Below are positions 1 to 11,410 of a stretch of DNA of 64,000 nt, piece by piece. This stretch comes from Spirogloea muscicola (lineage: Eukaryota; Streptophyta; Zygnematophyceae; Spirogloeales; Spirogloeaceae). The DNA lies in NCBI GenBank assembly GCA_009602725.1, contig WELB01000026.1:73134-137133 (forward strand), given 5' to 3'. The notes below the pieces were generated by a model, which had not been told where the DNA came from, made no database searches, and saw only the letters and a program-made list of their open reading frames with translations. Each line of letters starts with the position of its first letter. Position 1 is the stretch's first letter. Made by a program: the position numbers and the translations under genes.

Positions 1-130
<130 letters not shown>

Positions 131-2003
131 GGCCTGCACGGCCTGCCCTCCTCGCTGCGCGCGCTGGCCGCCATGGGCGACCCGTCGGGCGGCCTGGGCG
201 CCACCCGCACGGCGTCGGCGGAGCGGCCCGCGGCGCCGGGCGAGCTCGAGGCGCACGGCATCACGCCGCAGCTCTGCGACTTTGTGCGCGGCCTCACCAT
301 CCAGACCTTCAAGCAGTTCCCCGACGCCGACCTCATGGGTACCCGCTCCCCTCGCGCCCCACCCCAATGCCCACCGCTGCGGCGTCTCCCCGGCCCATTG
401 ACGCGCTCCCCCTCTTCTCGGCGCCAGCAGCGACGCCGCACGGCGGCGGCTTTGGCGCGGAGTCGTCAAGCGCGCAGCCTTCGGATGCCAGGCATCAGAG
501 CGGCGAGCGAGGTGGGCGGGGTGCCCTGGACCTCACTCCCTGGCACGAGCGCCATGCGGTGCTGATGCTTCACGAGGTGGAGGTGCGTGGCTCTGGCCCC
601 AGTGCGACGGCGCTCGCAGCCCTGTGCCCCCGCTGCCAAGCGCACGGCACTGTGCAACAGGGCCTCCCAGCCGATGGTGCTCACGCGCCAGCTCACTGCC
701 ACCACCTCGCTCCCCCACACCTGGGCTACTGGATTGCAGCCAGGACAGCCGCCTCTCAGAACGGGTAGCCCCTTGTCTCTCATTCTCTCACTGGTCTGCA
801 TACGCCGTTCTGCTTGGCAGGAGATGGCGGACTTCCGTTATGTCCTGTGCCCGCGACGGATGACGGAGCACCGCTTCTGGCAGATCTACTTCACGCTTGT
901 CTGGTCCTTTATAGCCCCGTCAGCCTCCTACCCCTCCCACACCCTGCCTGCAGCCCTGGTCAATCAGACCCTCGACCAAGGACTCATGGCTGAAGGAGGC
1001 TGCTGACCAACTTGTGCAAAGGACTGTGCGAACAACCCATGCAAGCCTGGTCAGGCACATGCGTGCTTGTAACCCTTTGACTTGGCTTCTCAGCTGACCT
1101 GCCTTCACCCAGTCCCAGTCAACAGGAGCGTGACCAGTTGGAAATGCGACGTAGAATGCAGGCTGGTCCATGTTCATAAAAATCGGTCGATTGACAGGAG
1201 AAAGGCGAGACAACAGGGGCCACCAGGTTGGCTTGGTGCCATGACGTGCATGTGCAGCTGACACAGCACCTCTGGGCTTGTGCAGCAGCTACGAGCAGAG
1301 GGTGGTCACCAAGGCACAAGGAGCCATACCAGAGCATGTCATGCCGCAGCCTAAGCCTTCAGTCGAGGCTAGTGTCTCTACACCAGCAGCAGCTCCTACA
1401 GAAGCAGCTCAAGGTGTTGAAGAGGAGCTTAGTGCCAGAGCTCAGCAGGATGTCGATGGGGGTGCAGCAAATGATGGTACTCCGAGGAGCACTGATCAAG
1501 ATATCGATGCATACCTCTTGGGACTTGGTAGCGGTGATGAAGCTGCAGGTCAGTCTCAACGTTTCAGGGTTTTAGGGTTCGCACTGTGGGCAGATGTGAG
1601 ATGTAATTGTGAGCAGAGGAGCTGTACACGTATCTCATATTACAGCTTTCCACATCCTTGTGAGCAGACGGCAATGATGACGATGATGGATTTGATGCGG
1701 ACGCATTTGACCACTTCGTCAACAGTTCTGTGAGTCTAAACCACCACGTGTGTTTCATTGTAAGTGCACTGCCATATGGACTGCACATGCTTCCTACGTG
1801 GCAGTAAGAGTAATGAAAGCGCCACTTCTATGCAGTCAAATGACGATGACCGGGAGGGTAAGAGCCAATCTAGGAGATCACCCAATGGAAATAAGGAGTG
1901 GAAGGAGAACCACATGCTACAAGACAAGACTCCTGATACCGGTATGAATAAGGCGGACAACATTGATACCCCTGTCTTGTCTGAGGGAACCAGCAGTGTC
2001 TAA
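131..2003 (+). CDS. BSD-domain protein, 5' partial, six exons
   Basis: Exons read as up to 338, 512-582, 821-903, 1286-1548, 1668-1729 and 1809-2003; all join in phase with GT/AG borders, and the last ends in TAA. Exon 1 gives GITPQLCDFVRGLT, exon 2 LTPWHERHAVLMLHEVE and exon 3 FRYVLCPRRMTEHRFWQIYF. Together these match the BSD domain of plant proteins, a small helical domain first seen in TFIIH p62 and synapse-associated proteins (paired Phe-Trp near its end, here FW). Exons 4 and 5 encode an acidic tail (DGNDDDDGFDADAFDHF), also usual in this family, and the last exon is polar and low in complexity. The frame is open upstream of the first ATG at 173 as far as the adapter junction, so the N terminus is probably missing. 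Molecular role unknown. The gene runs tail-to-tail with the next one. Confidence 0.8.
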
Positions 2004-2380
2004 GTCTAGCTGTAGCTAGCCTGTGTACAGAGTAAGAGTTCAGCTGAGTTGAGTGTCAAAGTAGAATGAGTGCAAGATGAGGTAATTAAGTATGTGCCGT
2101 GGCCACCCCGTCTGCCATGACATGCATGGCAGATCAGTGGTGCTCATTTGATGTGCCTGTGTTATTAAGCTGCGCCTATCCTGTGCCTACATAGCTGCAT
2201 TGTTTAGTAACGTGTTGCTGGGCAAAGCCCACCGCCTAGGCAGCAAGCAGTGGTCTTTTTTCTCTTGCAAGCATTAGTCTGTGTGAGTTGTCAAGGTCTG
2301 TGTACATAGTACTCCGGATAATCCAGCTAGTAGCAGCCGCAAACTGGGACTAAGAATGGGCCCTGAGCAATAGCCCTGGC
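2004..2380. other. Convergent intergenic spacer
   Basis: 377 bp between the stop codons of two converging genes. It should hold both 3' UTRs. I see no canonical AATAAA signal, no repeat and no further coding exon. Confidence 0.6.
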
Positions 2381-4624
2381 TCAGGCAGCAACAATAGACA
2401 TGTTCTGCTGAAGGTCAACTAGGGTTGTATGTTCCAAGTCTGGGTACACAGCCACAGCAGATGAAAAGTCCTGCACGCAGTAGATGATGCCTCTTGAGCA
2501 GGTCAGGTATAATGTGCAGCGTAGCAGCTTCAGTCTGCATAAGCATCCGACACATGCGCACATACCCAACTCACTTGATTTTGTGTGCTGCCAGTGTAAG
2601 TGATGATGCACCTCATGCCTGCCCCATTAGCAGCCTGAGCGGTAACAAAGAACACCCACTCAGCAGCGCCCCCTGCTTTATCAAACAGCTGCATTCGCAC
2701 TAGGGCTGTTACAAGAAATTCGTGCAAGATGCAAGATGCAAGATGCCTAGCAGGCTGCTGGTGTATGGAAGCTCAGTCAACACAGCGGAGGCTCAATGTC
2801 AACATATACAGCCCAGTAACAATACCACAGTACGGCCCTTGAGGAGTAGAGCATAGTCGTACTTTGAATCAAGTAGAGCTGACCTGCAACCCTATGAGAC
2901 TGTCCTCCACAACAAGGCAATGATCCGGGTCTACTCGCAGTCTCTGCAGGTACGCGAGAGGCATAGCATTGGACATGCATCGGTTATGCCCACGTTAGGA
3001 TCATCACATGCAATTTGTCAGTAGTAGTGCCAGTGTGGCACTGCACAGCACAGTCAGCAGGCAAAGCAGTTTGCATGCGGACCTCGGCAGCAGTCCTGTA
3101 AATTGTTGGGTCAGGTTTCTTCTTATCCACATCGTCTCCTGAACCAGCAAACATCTTCCCCCAAACTCAATTGACCATGTCAGGACAGCTTCACCGCAGC
3201 TTTCCACCCAAGCACACTCCGCATGCAACTTCACACCATTTCAAGGCCATGATTCGCAAAGTTCATCCTCGTGGAGCTCCCGTACATACCAGCAAGGAAG
3301 CAGTCTAGTAGCTGAAAGCGATCCTGCACATCGTTCAAACCCTCTGCTTAGACACTCAAACTGTTGCATTGGATTCCTAGCCACCACACAAAGTAGTTCA
3401 CGAATATCTCTGCATGCACAACCACTCAAACTTGTTACCGAATATCGACTGCATGCACAACCACTGTTTCCACTCAGAGATCAGGAGAGAGAGGTGGCAG
3501 TGTCTTTACCTACCTGACCGAGCAGAGTTTCAAGGCAGAAGATAACAGATGATTTTGTGGCTGCAGAACACACAGCCACCTTCAATCCCTGCTTGAGAGA
3601 AGTTTGTGGGGCAATCAGAGATGACGAACTCTGGCAGTCTGAGCACTACAGCAAGCCACGTGCTTGTGTTTGCTAGAGACGTTGTTAACTCAGCAGGCAA
3701 GGGCAGTGGTCAGAGGTGACAACCCTGCTGCGTGCCTCGTCCATCATGCTGACAACGCCAGGCCTTGGTTGAACCTGCAGATGCCAACCTCCTCCTGAGT
3801 CATTGCGCAAGATGGTACATCTCATGCACGACAGTACGAACTACCCTGCTTACAAACACGCTGAGCGACCAGGGAAACTCCTACATTGGTGCGGACGGTC
3901 ATGTCTCACCCCTCCTGATGCAATGATCTCCTGATACCTGGTGGTCTTCCAGTCCTGCAAAGTCATCAGGCACAAACAGGCAGAAGGCTAGTGCAAAAGC
4001 TTCAGGGACCATAAAAAGCTCCAATCCCCAAGCTCCACAGAGGCATACGTTCGAACGAGTGCATGCAGTCCAGCCAGGACAACCCTCAGGCGCATATCCA
4101 CCACAGCATATCCACCACAGCAGCTCAGCTTCCGACTGCAATGGTCTGACAGTACGGAGATGCTAAGGAACCTGCAGCGTATCAATCAGTTTCGTCTTCT
4201 CCTCGTCAGATTGAGGACCAGAGGGGAATATGGTTGAGGTTGGCCAGCCATTCTCCCCAAAGAACCTGCAGTTCCTCCGCAGCACCTCTCAGCAGTAACA
4301 CAATGGAGCCATGGACGAGTGTTCCTTCTGCGGAGTCAGAGGGGGGCGGCAGCTTGCCGTCTGCGCTTGCAGCCGTCGACGTTGGCCCCAGGTCAGCAGA
4401 CTATCGGCAGACCGTCTATGCAGCACTATCTCTCAGGGCCAGCCTGCCGCCATGTTGCATGTTGTCAATTGAGCGCATAGCCGAGGGCACACGCACACGA
4501 GAGGAAGGAGCGGCAAAAACTACCAGCGCATTTTGGGCTTGCCGCCACCAATCTTGTTCTGCAGGTCCTCGTAGAACTCCGTTGTCCAGTCCACAGGTAG
4601 GGAGCCAGGGCACCTGACATCAAA
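2381..4624 (-). CDS. CbbY-like HAD-superfamily phosphatase, N terminus in gap
   Basis: Ten exons read on the minus strand: 4624-4524, 4265-4172, 3954-3910, 3774-3724, 3588-3514, 3341-3290, 3138-3083, 2943-2884, 2634-2575 and 2470-2381 (TGA). Every GT/AG junction keeps phase. The product follows the plant CbbY-like HAD hydrolases closely: FDVRCP, KIGGGKPKMRW, GENGWP, DWKTTRYQEIIASGG, VQPRPGV, then HAD motif II (VAVCSAATKSS), the Lys motif III region (GDDVDKKKPDPTIYRTAAE) and motif IV (VVEDSLIGLQAANGAGM). The C terminus is VAVYPDLEHTTLVDL. The family is phosphatases of sugar phosphates, often plastidic; it recalls the At4g39970 type more than the xylulose-bisphosphatase CbbY, from memory. The exon with motif I (DxDG, the catalytic Asp) is absent. 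It should lie upstream, where a G run and an N interrupt the sequence. Otherwise the gene looks intact. Confidence 0.9.
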
Positions 4625-4692
4625 CTGCAAGCCGTTGCTGGCGTGAGTACGGCCCTCTGCAGGGCAGGAAGCAGCCAGCGGCCGGGCACAGC

Positions 4693-4711
4693 AGGGGGGG
4701 GGGGGGGGGGN
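4693..4711. other. Assembly gap in a G homopolymer
   Basis: A run of 18 G ends in a single N at 4711. The first exon of the HAD gene is expected just beyond but is not found, so the join probably hides missing sequence of unknown length. Confidence 0.7.
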
Positions 4712-6953
4712 GTTGTGTGCGTAGTGCTTTACTGTGTTGGGGGTCGTTTTCTAAATTCCCAATGACCAGATCCATGAGGACGTTATCAGTCTTACCTCTT
4801 TAATTAGTGGTGAACTGTCACAGGGGCGGATTGCTGATTCTCTTCGACGGTATTATTACGGTAAGAAGCAACTTGGGCTGGGAAAGCCTTCTTGTGAAAT
4901 GTGCTAGTTTGAACAAGCGGGGAGGGGGAATCTCGGAGTGGGAATCAAACTTTGAAAGCACAATGCGCTCAACCAACCAACCTTTTGGACTACATCTACA
5001 CAACGCTGAGCTGCCATTCTACGTGACAGCAGGCCAGAGCGACCAAGGACAGATCTGCGGATCAAAGTCGGGTCAGTAGCCGTCGGTCAGCACGTGAAAG
5101 ATTCTACATAACATCGTACATGGACCGGCGGATTCCAAGCCTTCCTGCCAAAAACTAAAGGTAGCCAAGCTTTCTGGAGCAAAGCAAGGGCCTAAGCTCG
5201 CGGCAGACAGTGTAAGAGAGGCTTGCGAACATCCAAGCCCAGGCGCGCAGGCAAGCAAGAAATATCTGGAAGGCAATGGGATGTGGCTGCAACGAACACA
5301 GCTATAAAGCTGAAGGGCTAGGTCCAGATAACAGGAGTTTCTCCCAATAGGAGGCGATGTCTGTTAAAGGCCAGCCCATAAACGAATGGACAAGGTCTAA
5401 AGAGGCCGGAGAGTGGAAAATTAGTGCTAAACCAATGCCCACGCGAGTGGCTGTGACTTTTGTCCTCAGTCAGTCCTAGTCACAAGTCGCAAGTCAGAGT
5501 AGCTTGCAGCCGGGAAATTGTCAACGTGGCTGCTTCTGAGAAGAAATCAGTTGCAGCCAAAGCACGGCCTGCCCGCAAGTTCCACCGGAAAGCCTGAAAA
5601 CGCTGAAGCGAGACTGATAGCACCTAAGAGCGACCCAGCGCACAGTGGCCGGGCTGTTTCACCTTGCGGGCCTTGGCCTTGGTGGGTTGCACGCCTCACA
5701 AGCTGCCGAAGAAGGTCACGTCCTTGGGTACAGTAGGCACAAATCCTTTAAACACCTAGACTTGGCTAGCTTCGTGACAGTAGCAAAGATAACGAGTTTA
5801 TGAGTTGAATTTGCGTACATTCACTTTGAAGATGACCACACATGGCAATGCACTGGGTTTGCAAGGCTCAATCCTACGGAGAACCAAAAGACTATCAAGG
5901 CATGTTGTACTGGCACTCTTCCAGGTTCTTCTCAAAGGGAAATGCCCCGCTGGCGGTTGGGGCTCGACCTCCACCAGCAGCTTGCACTACAAGCAGTGGC
6001 CCAGCGGCAGGATCAGCGGGGTGAGCTGCCACAAACAGGGCTGCGGGCTTGCTGGCTCAGTTGTGTCCTATGGCAGGCCCCTCCGTCTTGCTCTAGCGAT
6101 CCCATTGCATCTACGTGCTAGCATGCCTTGGCTACCGCCTCTGGGTACCGACGAGGCTACTCTTTTTCTGCGAGCTCCTGGTCTGGACATTCATTGGTTG
6201 ACAAGGGGTGCTGTGCGCCATCTTTAGTAATACTTGCTATTGCTGAGTGTTTTGGGGCTTCTCCAAGATCCCTGTCCAGCCTTTTGTGCTAGCCTTTCAC
6301 AGCAAACCTTGTCTTTGCAAGGCTCTTTCCTTCACAAGTCATGACGAACAAGCAAGGAGAGTAAGGCTCCATTGTTGAGTCTTCTCTCTTTGTCATGCGC
6401 ACCAAAGGCCTCAGTGATCTCGATGCTTACCGACTTCAGGTCGTCGTTAAGCTTTTGATGGAAACGACATATTTAAGCGGCTCATATGCAAGGAGGGTGT
6501 CATTGCCAATTGGATATTAAATCTCGTGAGGCTTTTACACGTCTCATTTCCTGGCACTTCGTTTCGGTCTACCAGACGCTTATGAGCAACACAAGAAGAT
6601 GCATAACACCAACTCTATCACAGACACCTTTTGTTGCCTCGCGTCAATCTCCTTACTCTTGCCAAAAGCCGCTTGGAAAACACTTACTCGAGAACAGTTT
6701 TTGATGATTGTGTACAAGAAGATGGTTGGTCCCTTCCGTTGCACATGACTTCATTGCCGAATCCGAAGTACGGGAGGGGCTTGTCTCTCTGTACCTCGAT
6801 GAATCATATCCAATATGGGATTTTGCACGTCAACTACCTCTCTATTCAATTCTAGCACTAAGGGTAAAACTCCATGGGCAGCCACATGGCCAAAAAACAG
6901 AAGTGGCATTTTTTACCTGTTTTGTCTTAGCCATTGTGTTGAACATTTATACG
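4712..6953. other. No recognisable gene; one diverged LINE-tail remnant
   Basis: Short open frames here resemble nothing I know and lack coherent splice structure. Around 5362-5420 a diverged copy of the LINE 3' tail can be seen (GGCCAGCCCATAAACGAATG, then GGACAAGGTC). The stretch 6300-6950 is richer in A and T than its surroundings. An earlier transposon may have decayed here, but I cannot name one. Confidence 0.4.
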
Positions 6954-7026
6954 GCTTACGACCGGACGTGAATGGAAGACCTTTTCCTTATCAAAGGAGT
7001 ACTTCTGCCAACTGAGCTACGTTGGC
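6954..7026 (-). pseudogene. tRNA-like remnant, Ile(GAT)-like anticodon
   Basis: Read on the minus strand, 73 nt carry a strong D-arm signature (TAGCTCAGTTGGCAGA) and a TTTGATAAGG anticodon region. The acceptor arms GCCAACG and CGTAAGC pair at five of seven positions. The T-arm does not fold well and the anticodon stem is weak. It may be a decayed organellar-type tRNA gene. The correct length favours this, but chance cannot be excluded. Confidence 0.35.
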
Positions 7027-7107
7027 CCAAAACGGAGGACATCAAGATTCAAGCGACTGCACTGCACTGCACTGCAGAGCAGAAGCAGGGAGATTCTCTG
7101 TCTTAGT

Positions 7108-7165
7108 CGTTATCTCTCTATTTTGCTATCTCGCTATCTCGCTATGTCGCTATGTCGAGGCGAGA
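7108..7165. repeat. Simple repeat of GCTATSTC units
   Basis: Short tandem copies of TATCTC/GCTATCTC/GCTATGTC units lie just upstream of the next gene. A GCACT run sits at 7055-7077. Confidence 0.6.
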
Positions 7166-7240
7166 GGACCTAAAAGATCAAATTAACGAGATGAAATATA
7201 TACCTGTAATTTCATACGTCAAAAGCATGTGCTTTATTAA

Positions 7241-9877
7241 TTGAACTACGCCCCCGCGTGGAGGAGATCAATGTCTGGACGAACGACTACAGCAATAGCC
7301 GCCGAGCCCGACCTGCCTCGCCCCCCCGGCGCCCGGCGCTGCCGCTGCGGCTTCGCCACCGCCGCGCGCTTCGCCCGCCGCGATGCCGACCTCCTCACGC
7401 GGTCCGCGCGCCCCCGCGCCTGCCCGCCTCCGCCGCACGGCCCTGCTCCGCTGCCCGCGCGCTGGCCCCTGAGCTCCGCTCTTCTGCGCCTGCACTGGCA
7501 GGGGCATCTTGCACCTCGATGACCGAGCGCGGCGGGACGTGGCCTTCATCGGCTCGCACTTCCAGGGCCTCGACGGTACGGCCTGCCACGACCTGGCCTC
7601 CGACAGGCCGCACTGCATGCGGTCGGTCCATCTGCAGTTGCACACTTCCCTGCACGTCCTGCTGCCCTGCCACTCCGCCTCTCCCGTCCTCCTCCGTCCA
7701 CGCACGCCGCCTGCTGCCTTGCTGCCACCTGTCCTGGGCTGACACAGACTGCCTGAGCTGCTCGCAACAGCCAGGGCTCGCAGTGATACAGAGAGGCTGG
7801 ATGTAGATGCTCGGCACCAGGTGCAGCGTTGGCGACGGATTGCCTTGGTGAGCTCCGACGCCTGCTGCCCGTTTACATCCTCATATTCTGGTCCCCCACT
7901 TCTCACCGCCAGCATCAGAGAGTGCAATCCTATAGCATATTGTGAGTCATGGGCACACCCGAGAAAGCCCCCACATGAATGCACGTGCTCTTGCCCGAGA
8001 CAAGTCCATGCCAACTACTTCCAGCGGGGGCCTAGTCGAACCCCAGTGGTGATATAGCCTCCGACTTCTCCTGAACACGTGGCACGAATGGACATGTCGT
8101 GTGCAAAGACAACCCTCCGTTGTGTCATGCAGTGCATGGGGATTGACCTGCTCATCTTCCTCGATCTTACAAAAGTTTGCATCTGCAGGCAGATCTGCGG
8201 TTGGCTGACATGCGTGCTCGAAGAAGAGCTATGGAAGATTCCTACCTTGCACTTCAGGTTTGTAGCTCTTCAGCATGAGAAGTGACATGGTTAGCCATTG
8301 AAGTTGCAAGAGGATTGGATGCTTCAAGCGAGGATATCCATGGAAAGCTTCCAAATAGAATAGATTGCTTGAGAATGTGAATACGGATGAGCTTCTGCAT
8401 TTAGATGCCCAGTAGTGCTGTCAACGCAAGTAGATGGAGAAAGGCTGACCATGTGCTTCTTGTTGTGCAACAGGCAGCGAAAAGTGTGCATGCTGCAATG
8501 GTTGGTGTGCTACAACTGAGGTAACAAGCTGGTGCTGCCTGCTGTCAAGAGTCTCGCAGACTACCTTCTATTGATCCTGGACCTTATGCACCCAATTCCA
8601 TTGATTTGCAATATGAAGCCCTGAGAATGCATTGTTCTTCTTTTCTTCTGGTTTTCCACCAAAAGATTGCAACGATTGGCGTCTGACATCGATAGAGGGA
8701 CTGCACAAGCGGATGCAAACTCTGCACAACCTTTGGATATTGCCAGCATGCATGCTCTTCGACATTGGTCAAAGTCTGTTGAACGTTTATCAGCTCTAGA
8801 GGTATGCATTGCTGGACAAATGTATGCTTGTCAATGTGGTGCTCTGACATTCCGAGTGGAGTGTACAACCAGCACAATCTTACGAAAGCTGTCATAGCCT
8901 GTGCAGCCATCTCGACTAGTTTACATGTGAGTCGCGTTTTTAGCAAGTACCTGCACCTTCTACGGGTCGTGTGATCGGTGACTTGTGAGTTGCTCATGAA
9001 TATATTTGGTCTTTCTTCGCATCCATACGCAGGAGGCATACTGGAGTATAGGAGCCACAACTGCTGAAGCCAAGGATGTGGGTGCAACAGATGCAGATGA
9101 GGTAGACTACTGGAATTTGGTCACTCCACCGTACTTCTGCCACGTCTACGAGAATGTGAAGGTCTTTCTCTCGAAGACTCGTATTTATGTACCCTTCTAT
9201 ACACAGGCTTGTAAGCTAATATGCTTAGTGGCTTCTCATGCACACCTCTTGGGTGGCCGTGCAGTTAGAACTTATTGTGGCGGCACTTTTAGACATGGAT
9301 GAAGTTGATGGTGCGCATGGGGCTCTCTTGGTTTCTGAGAGCGCCAAGTCCCCAGATCTTGCTACCAGGTATGTGGCAGCAAAGCCTGCATTGGTGGGTG
9401 AGAATATGTCAGATTAACAAGAACGAGCTGAGTATGTTGTGCACTTTGCAACGAACACCTACCTTGCCAACGTTCTTCCAAGGAAGATGTGGGCATTGAC
9501 ATCTCAATAATATTATGTTTGTGCTTTGGACTTCAAGGCGAGCTTTGGCGGAAGCACTTGCAGCTGCTCCATCCGTCTGGGCCCTTGGAAGTGCAGGCAT
9601 GACAGCCCTTCAGGTCCTTGTGTACATATCCATACCTTCTTACATGTTTCATTCGTATTTTGGGCGAAAATGTGATTTGACTTGAGTACCATGTCCCTTA
9701 TGATGACAGAGATTGTCTGATGACGACGATGAGGCAGTTGCGAAAGCAGCCACAGAAGCACTTAAGGAGTTGCGAGCTCAATGGTGGCAGTTAGACACCA
9801 TTGGTGGTCCAACTTCCAACCCTCGAATGACGTCACTTGATGATGACGAAGCCAATGGCGATCTTTGGGATCTATAG
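7241..9877 (+). CDS. Conserved plant-type protein of unknown function, multi-exon
   Basis: Clear exons are 7502-7575, 7748-7847, 8189-8257, 8474-8520, 8666-8801, 9033-9119, 9265-9368, 9538-9613 and 9710-9877 (TAG). Junction phases agree from 8474 to the end. The 7575/7748 junction is one base out, and an exon may be missing between 7847 and 8189. Visible motifs in order: HLDDRARRDVAFIGSHF, RSDTERLDVDARHQVQRW, ADLRLADMRARRRAMEDS, EAYWSIGA, LIVAALLDMDEVDGAHGALL, ALAEALAAAPSVWALGSAGM, and an acidic DDDEANGDLWDL end. I recall plant proteins with the same motif order but cannot name the function. It is largely helical, probably with coiled-coil parts. The first frame (7241 or 7258) is Arg/Ala/Pro rich and would suit a plastid transit peptide; the true start is unsettled. 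Confidence 0.8.
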
Positions 9878-10568
9878 TACTCACAATTACGATTCAGTAG
9901 TGTACACTTAGTAGTTCCCGTGTAAATATGGATAGTACTCGATGCCCAGGTAGACGAGTACTACTGGATGTTGGTGGTTGCATACTGAGTATAGAGTGAT
10001 GGTTTGTAGAAGACAATCTTCAATAGTCGCAGTTCAGTTCCGAAAGCTACAAGTAGTCGGTGGTAAGATGTGCTTCCACTGTGTTGACCCGCTCTGAAAC
10101 ACTCGCGCGCTGGTACAGTGCGGGGCCCGGTGTCCAAGGGTTAGCCACTTGACAGACTGGCTCGCCATTGAACCGACAGCAGTCATTCCATTGTAGTCGG
10201 TTCTTGACAATCCTAGGTTCATGAGCTGGCCTTCTCGGAATTTGCTGGTGCATAGACTCCTGTAGTTACAGGAGCCTATCCTGTAGTTACAGGAGTCTAT
10301 GGCAAAGTAGCAACCAACCACCCCCCCCATTCCCTTCCCATCCCCTCCCTCTCTTGACCCCAGCTTCCAATTAGCATTAATCGGCTAAAGTGATTGAATT
10401 TTGGACATTGAGGCCACTGCGATCCTCGGTCTGCCTATGCGGCTCCATTACAAGGATTGTCCAAACAAGCAGAACAATCTGTTTATTACATTCTTTACTA
10501 GCCCTGTATAGGTGATCTTGCAGATTGTACACTTGTAAGGGTCAGAAGAACTTTCCATGGTATGACAT
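9878..10568. other. Intergenic, no gene recognised
   Basis: Downstream of the preceding gene I find no coding exon. The stretch contains an imperfect palindrome at 10253-10300, followed by a C-rich run near 10320. Confidence 0.5.
10253..10300. repeat. Imperfect palindrome, about 22-bp arms
   Basis: The arms centre on two copies of CCTGTAGTTACAGGA. The left arm starts ATAGACTCC and the right arm ends GGAGTCTAT. They are complementary except for two positions. Each core is itself nearly palindromic, so cruciform or hairpin folding is possible. Confidence 0.7.
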
Positions 10569-10790
10569 CTAAAGGAGCTTGCTCTTCTCCATGGCCTCCA
10601 AGGCTTCCAAGCTTTCCGTATGAACGTGCTGGATTCCTTCTTGAAGATCGAGATTAAGAGATTCTATGCACTGTGCAATCTAGAGTGCATTGACTGGGGC
10701 CATTTCAAGGCATCTCTCCCCTGCATCACGGGCACATGCAGGATCAAGGGTCCCATCATCATTCAATACTTCATTAATCTTCACTGCTGA
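10569..10790 (-). pseudogene. Coding remnant, unknown family
   Basis: The minus strand reads VLNDDGTLDPACARDAGERC, then LEMAPVNAL, an in-frame TAG, IAQCIESLNLDLQEG and EALEAMEKSKLL with a stop at 10569-10571. Codon use and hydrophobic spacing look genuinely coding. Either the TAG marks decay, or CTCTAG is a splice acceptor and the two parts are separate exons. I do not recognise the protein. Earlier exons up to about 11000 were not found. Confidence 0.45.
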
Positions 10791-10928
10791 AGCTGGTCAT
10801 ATTGGGCTCCTTATCCTCGTTGCACCTTTTGGTGGAAAATTGTAAGTCACAAGGATGTAGAGTAAGCAGTTGCGCATGGAATGCCTTGATGCGCTGACCA
10901 TTGGTGCCTGAGTGTTGCAGTTGTATTC

Positions 10929-10987
10929 GAGAGCATTAGACTGTCAAGGTACATTTGCAGAGCATAAGACTGTCAAGGTACATTTGC
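10929..10987 (+). repeat. Tandem duplication, about 29 bp x2
   Basis: Two adjacent copies of AGCATTAGACTGTCAAGGTA followed by CATTTGC, differing at one base. No function is evident. Confidence 0.7.
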
Positions 10988-11410
10988 GATGTCTTTGGTT
11001 CGAGAGGGGAAGGGGTGACAGTTCGGCGATGTATTTGAAAGTCCTGTAGGGCTTTCTGGACTCAGTTGCCCGTATTGGGTCGGGAAGTTCCCTAGCGCCC
11101 TCGTTTGGTTGCTCAAATCGGGAATATCCTTATCACGTCGTTTACGTGCCCGTGAGCCGAACAGGACTTCAGACCGGGCGGCCGTGAAGGCTGACGAGAT
11201 CGAATGAGCATTCTTAGCTTCTGACTAGATTCGAGCAAGCACCGCAATGAACCCACCTTGGCGCAGTCCTTGACAGGAGCATCTCGGTGAAGGATGAAAG
11301 TGGTAATGACGTAGTACCAGTGACAATAGGGAGACTAGTATCCTGCTCTTTGAGCCATCCGGCCCTCAGACCGTGTCCATTGCTTTGGGCTGGCCGTTCC
11401 CAGCCATTGC

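Noticed and set aside
7268-8014. 248-codon minus-strand ORF
   Set aside because: It lies opposite well-supported exons in GC-rich DNA; long open frames are expected there by composition, and no motif is visible.
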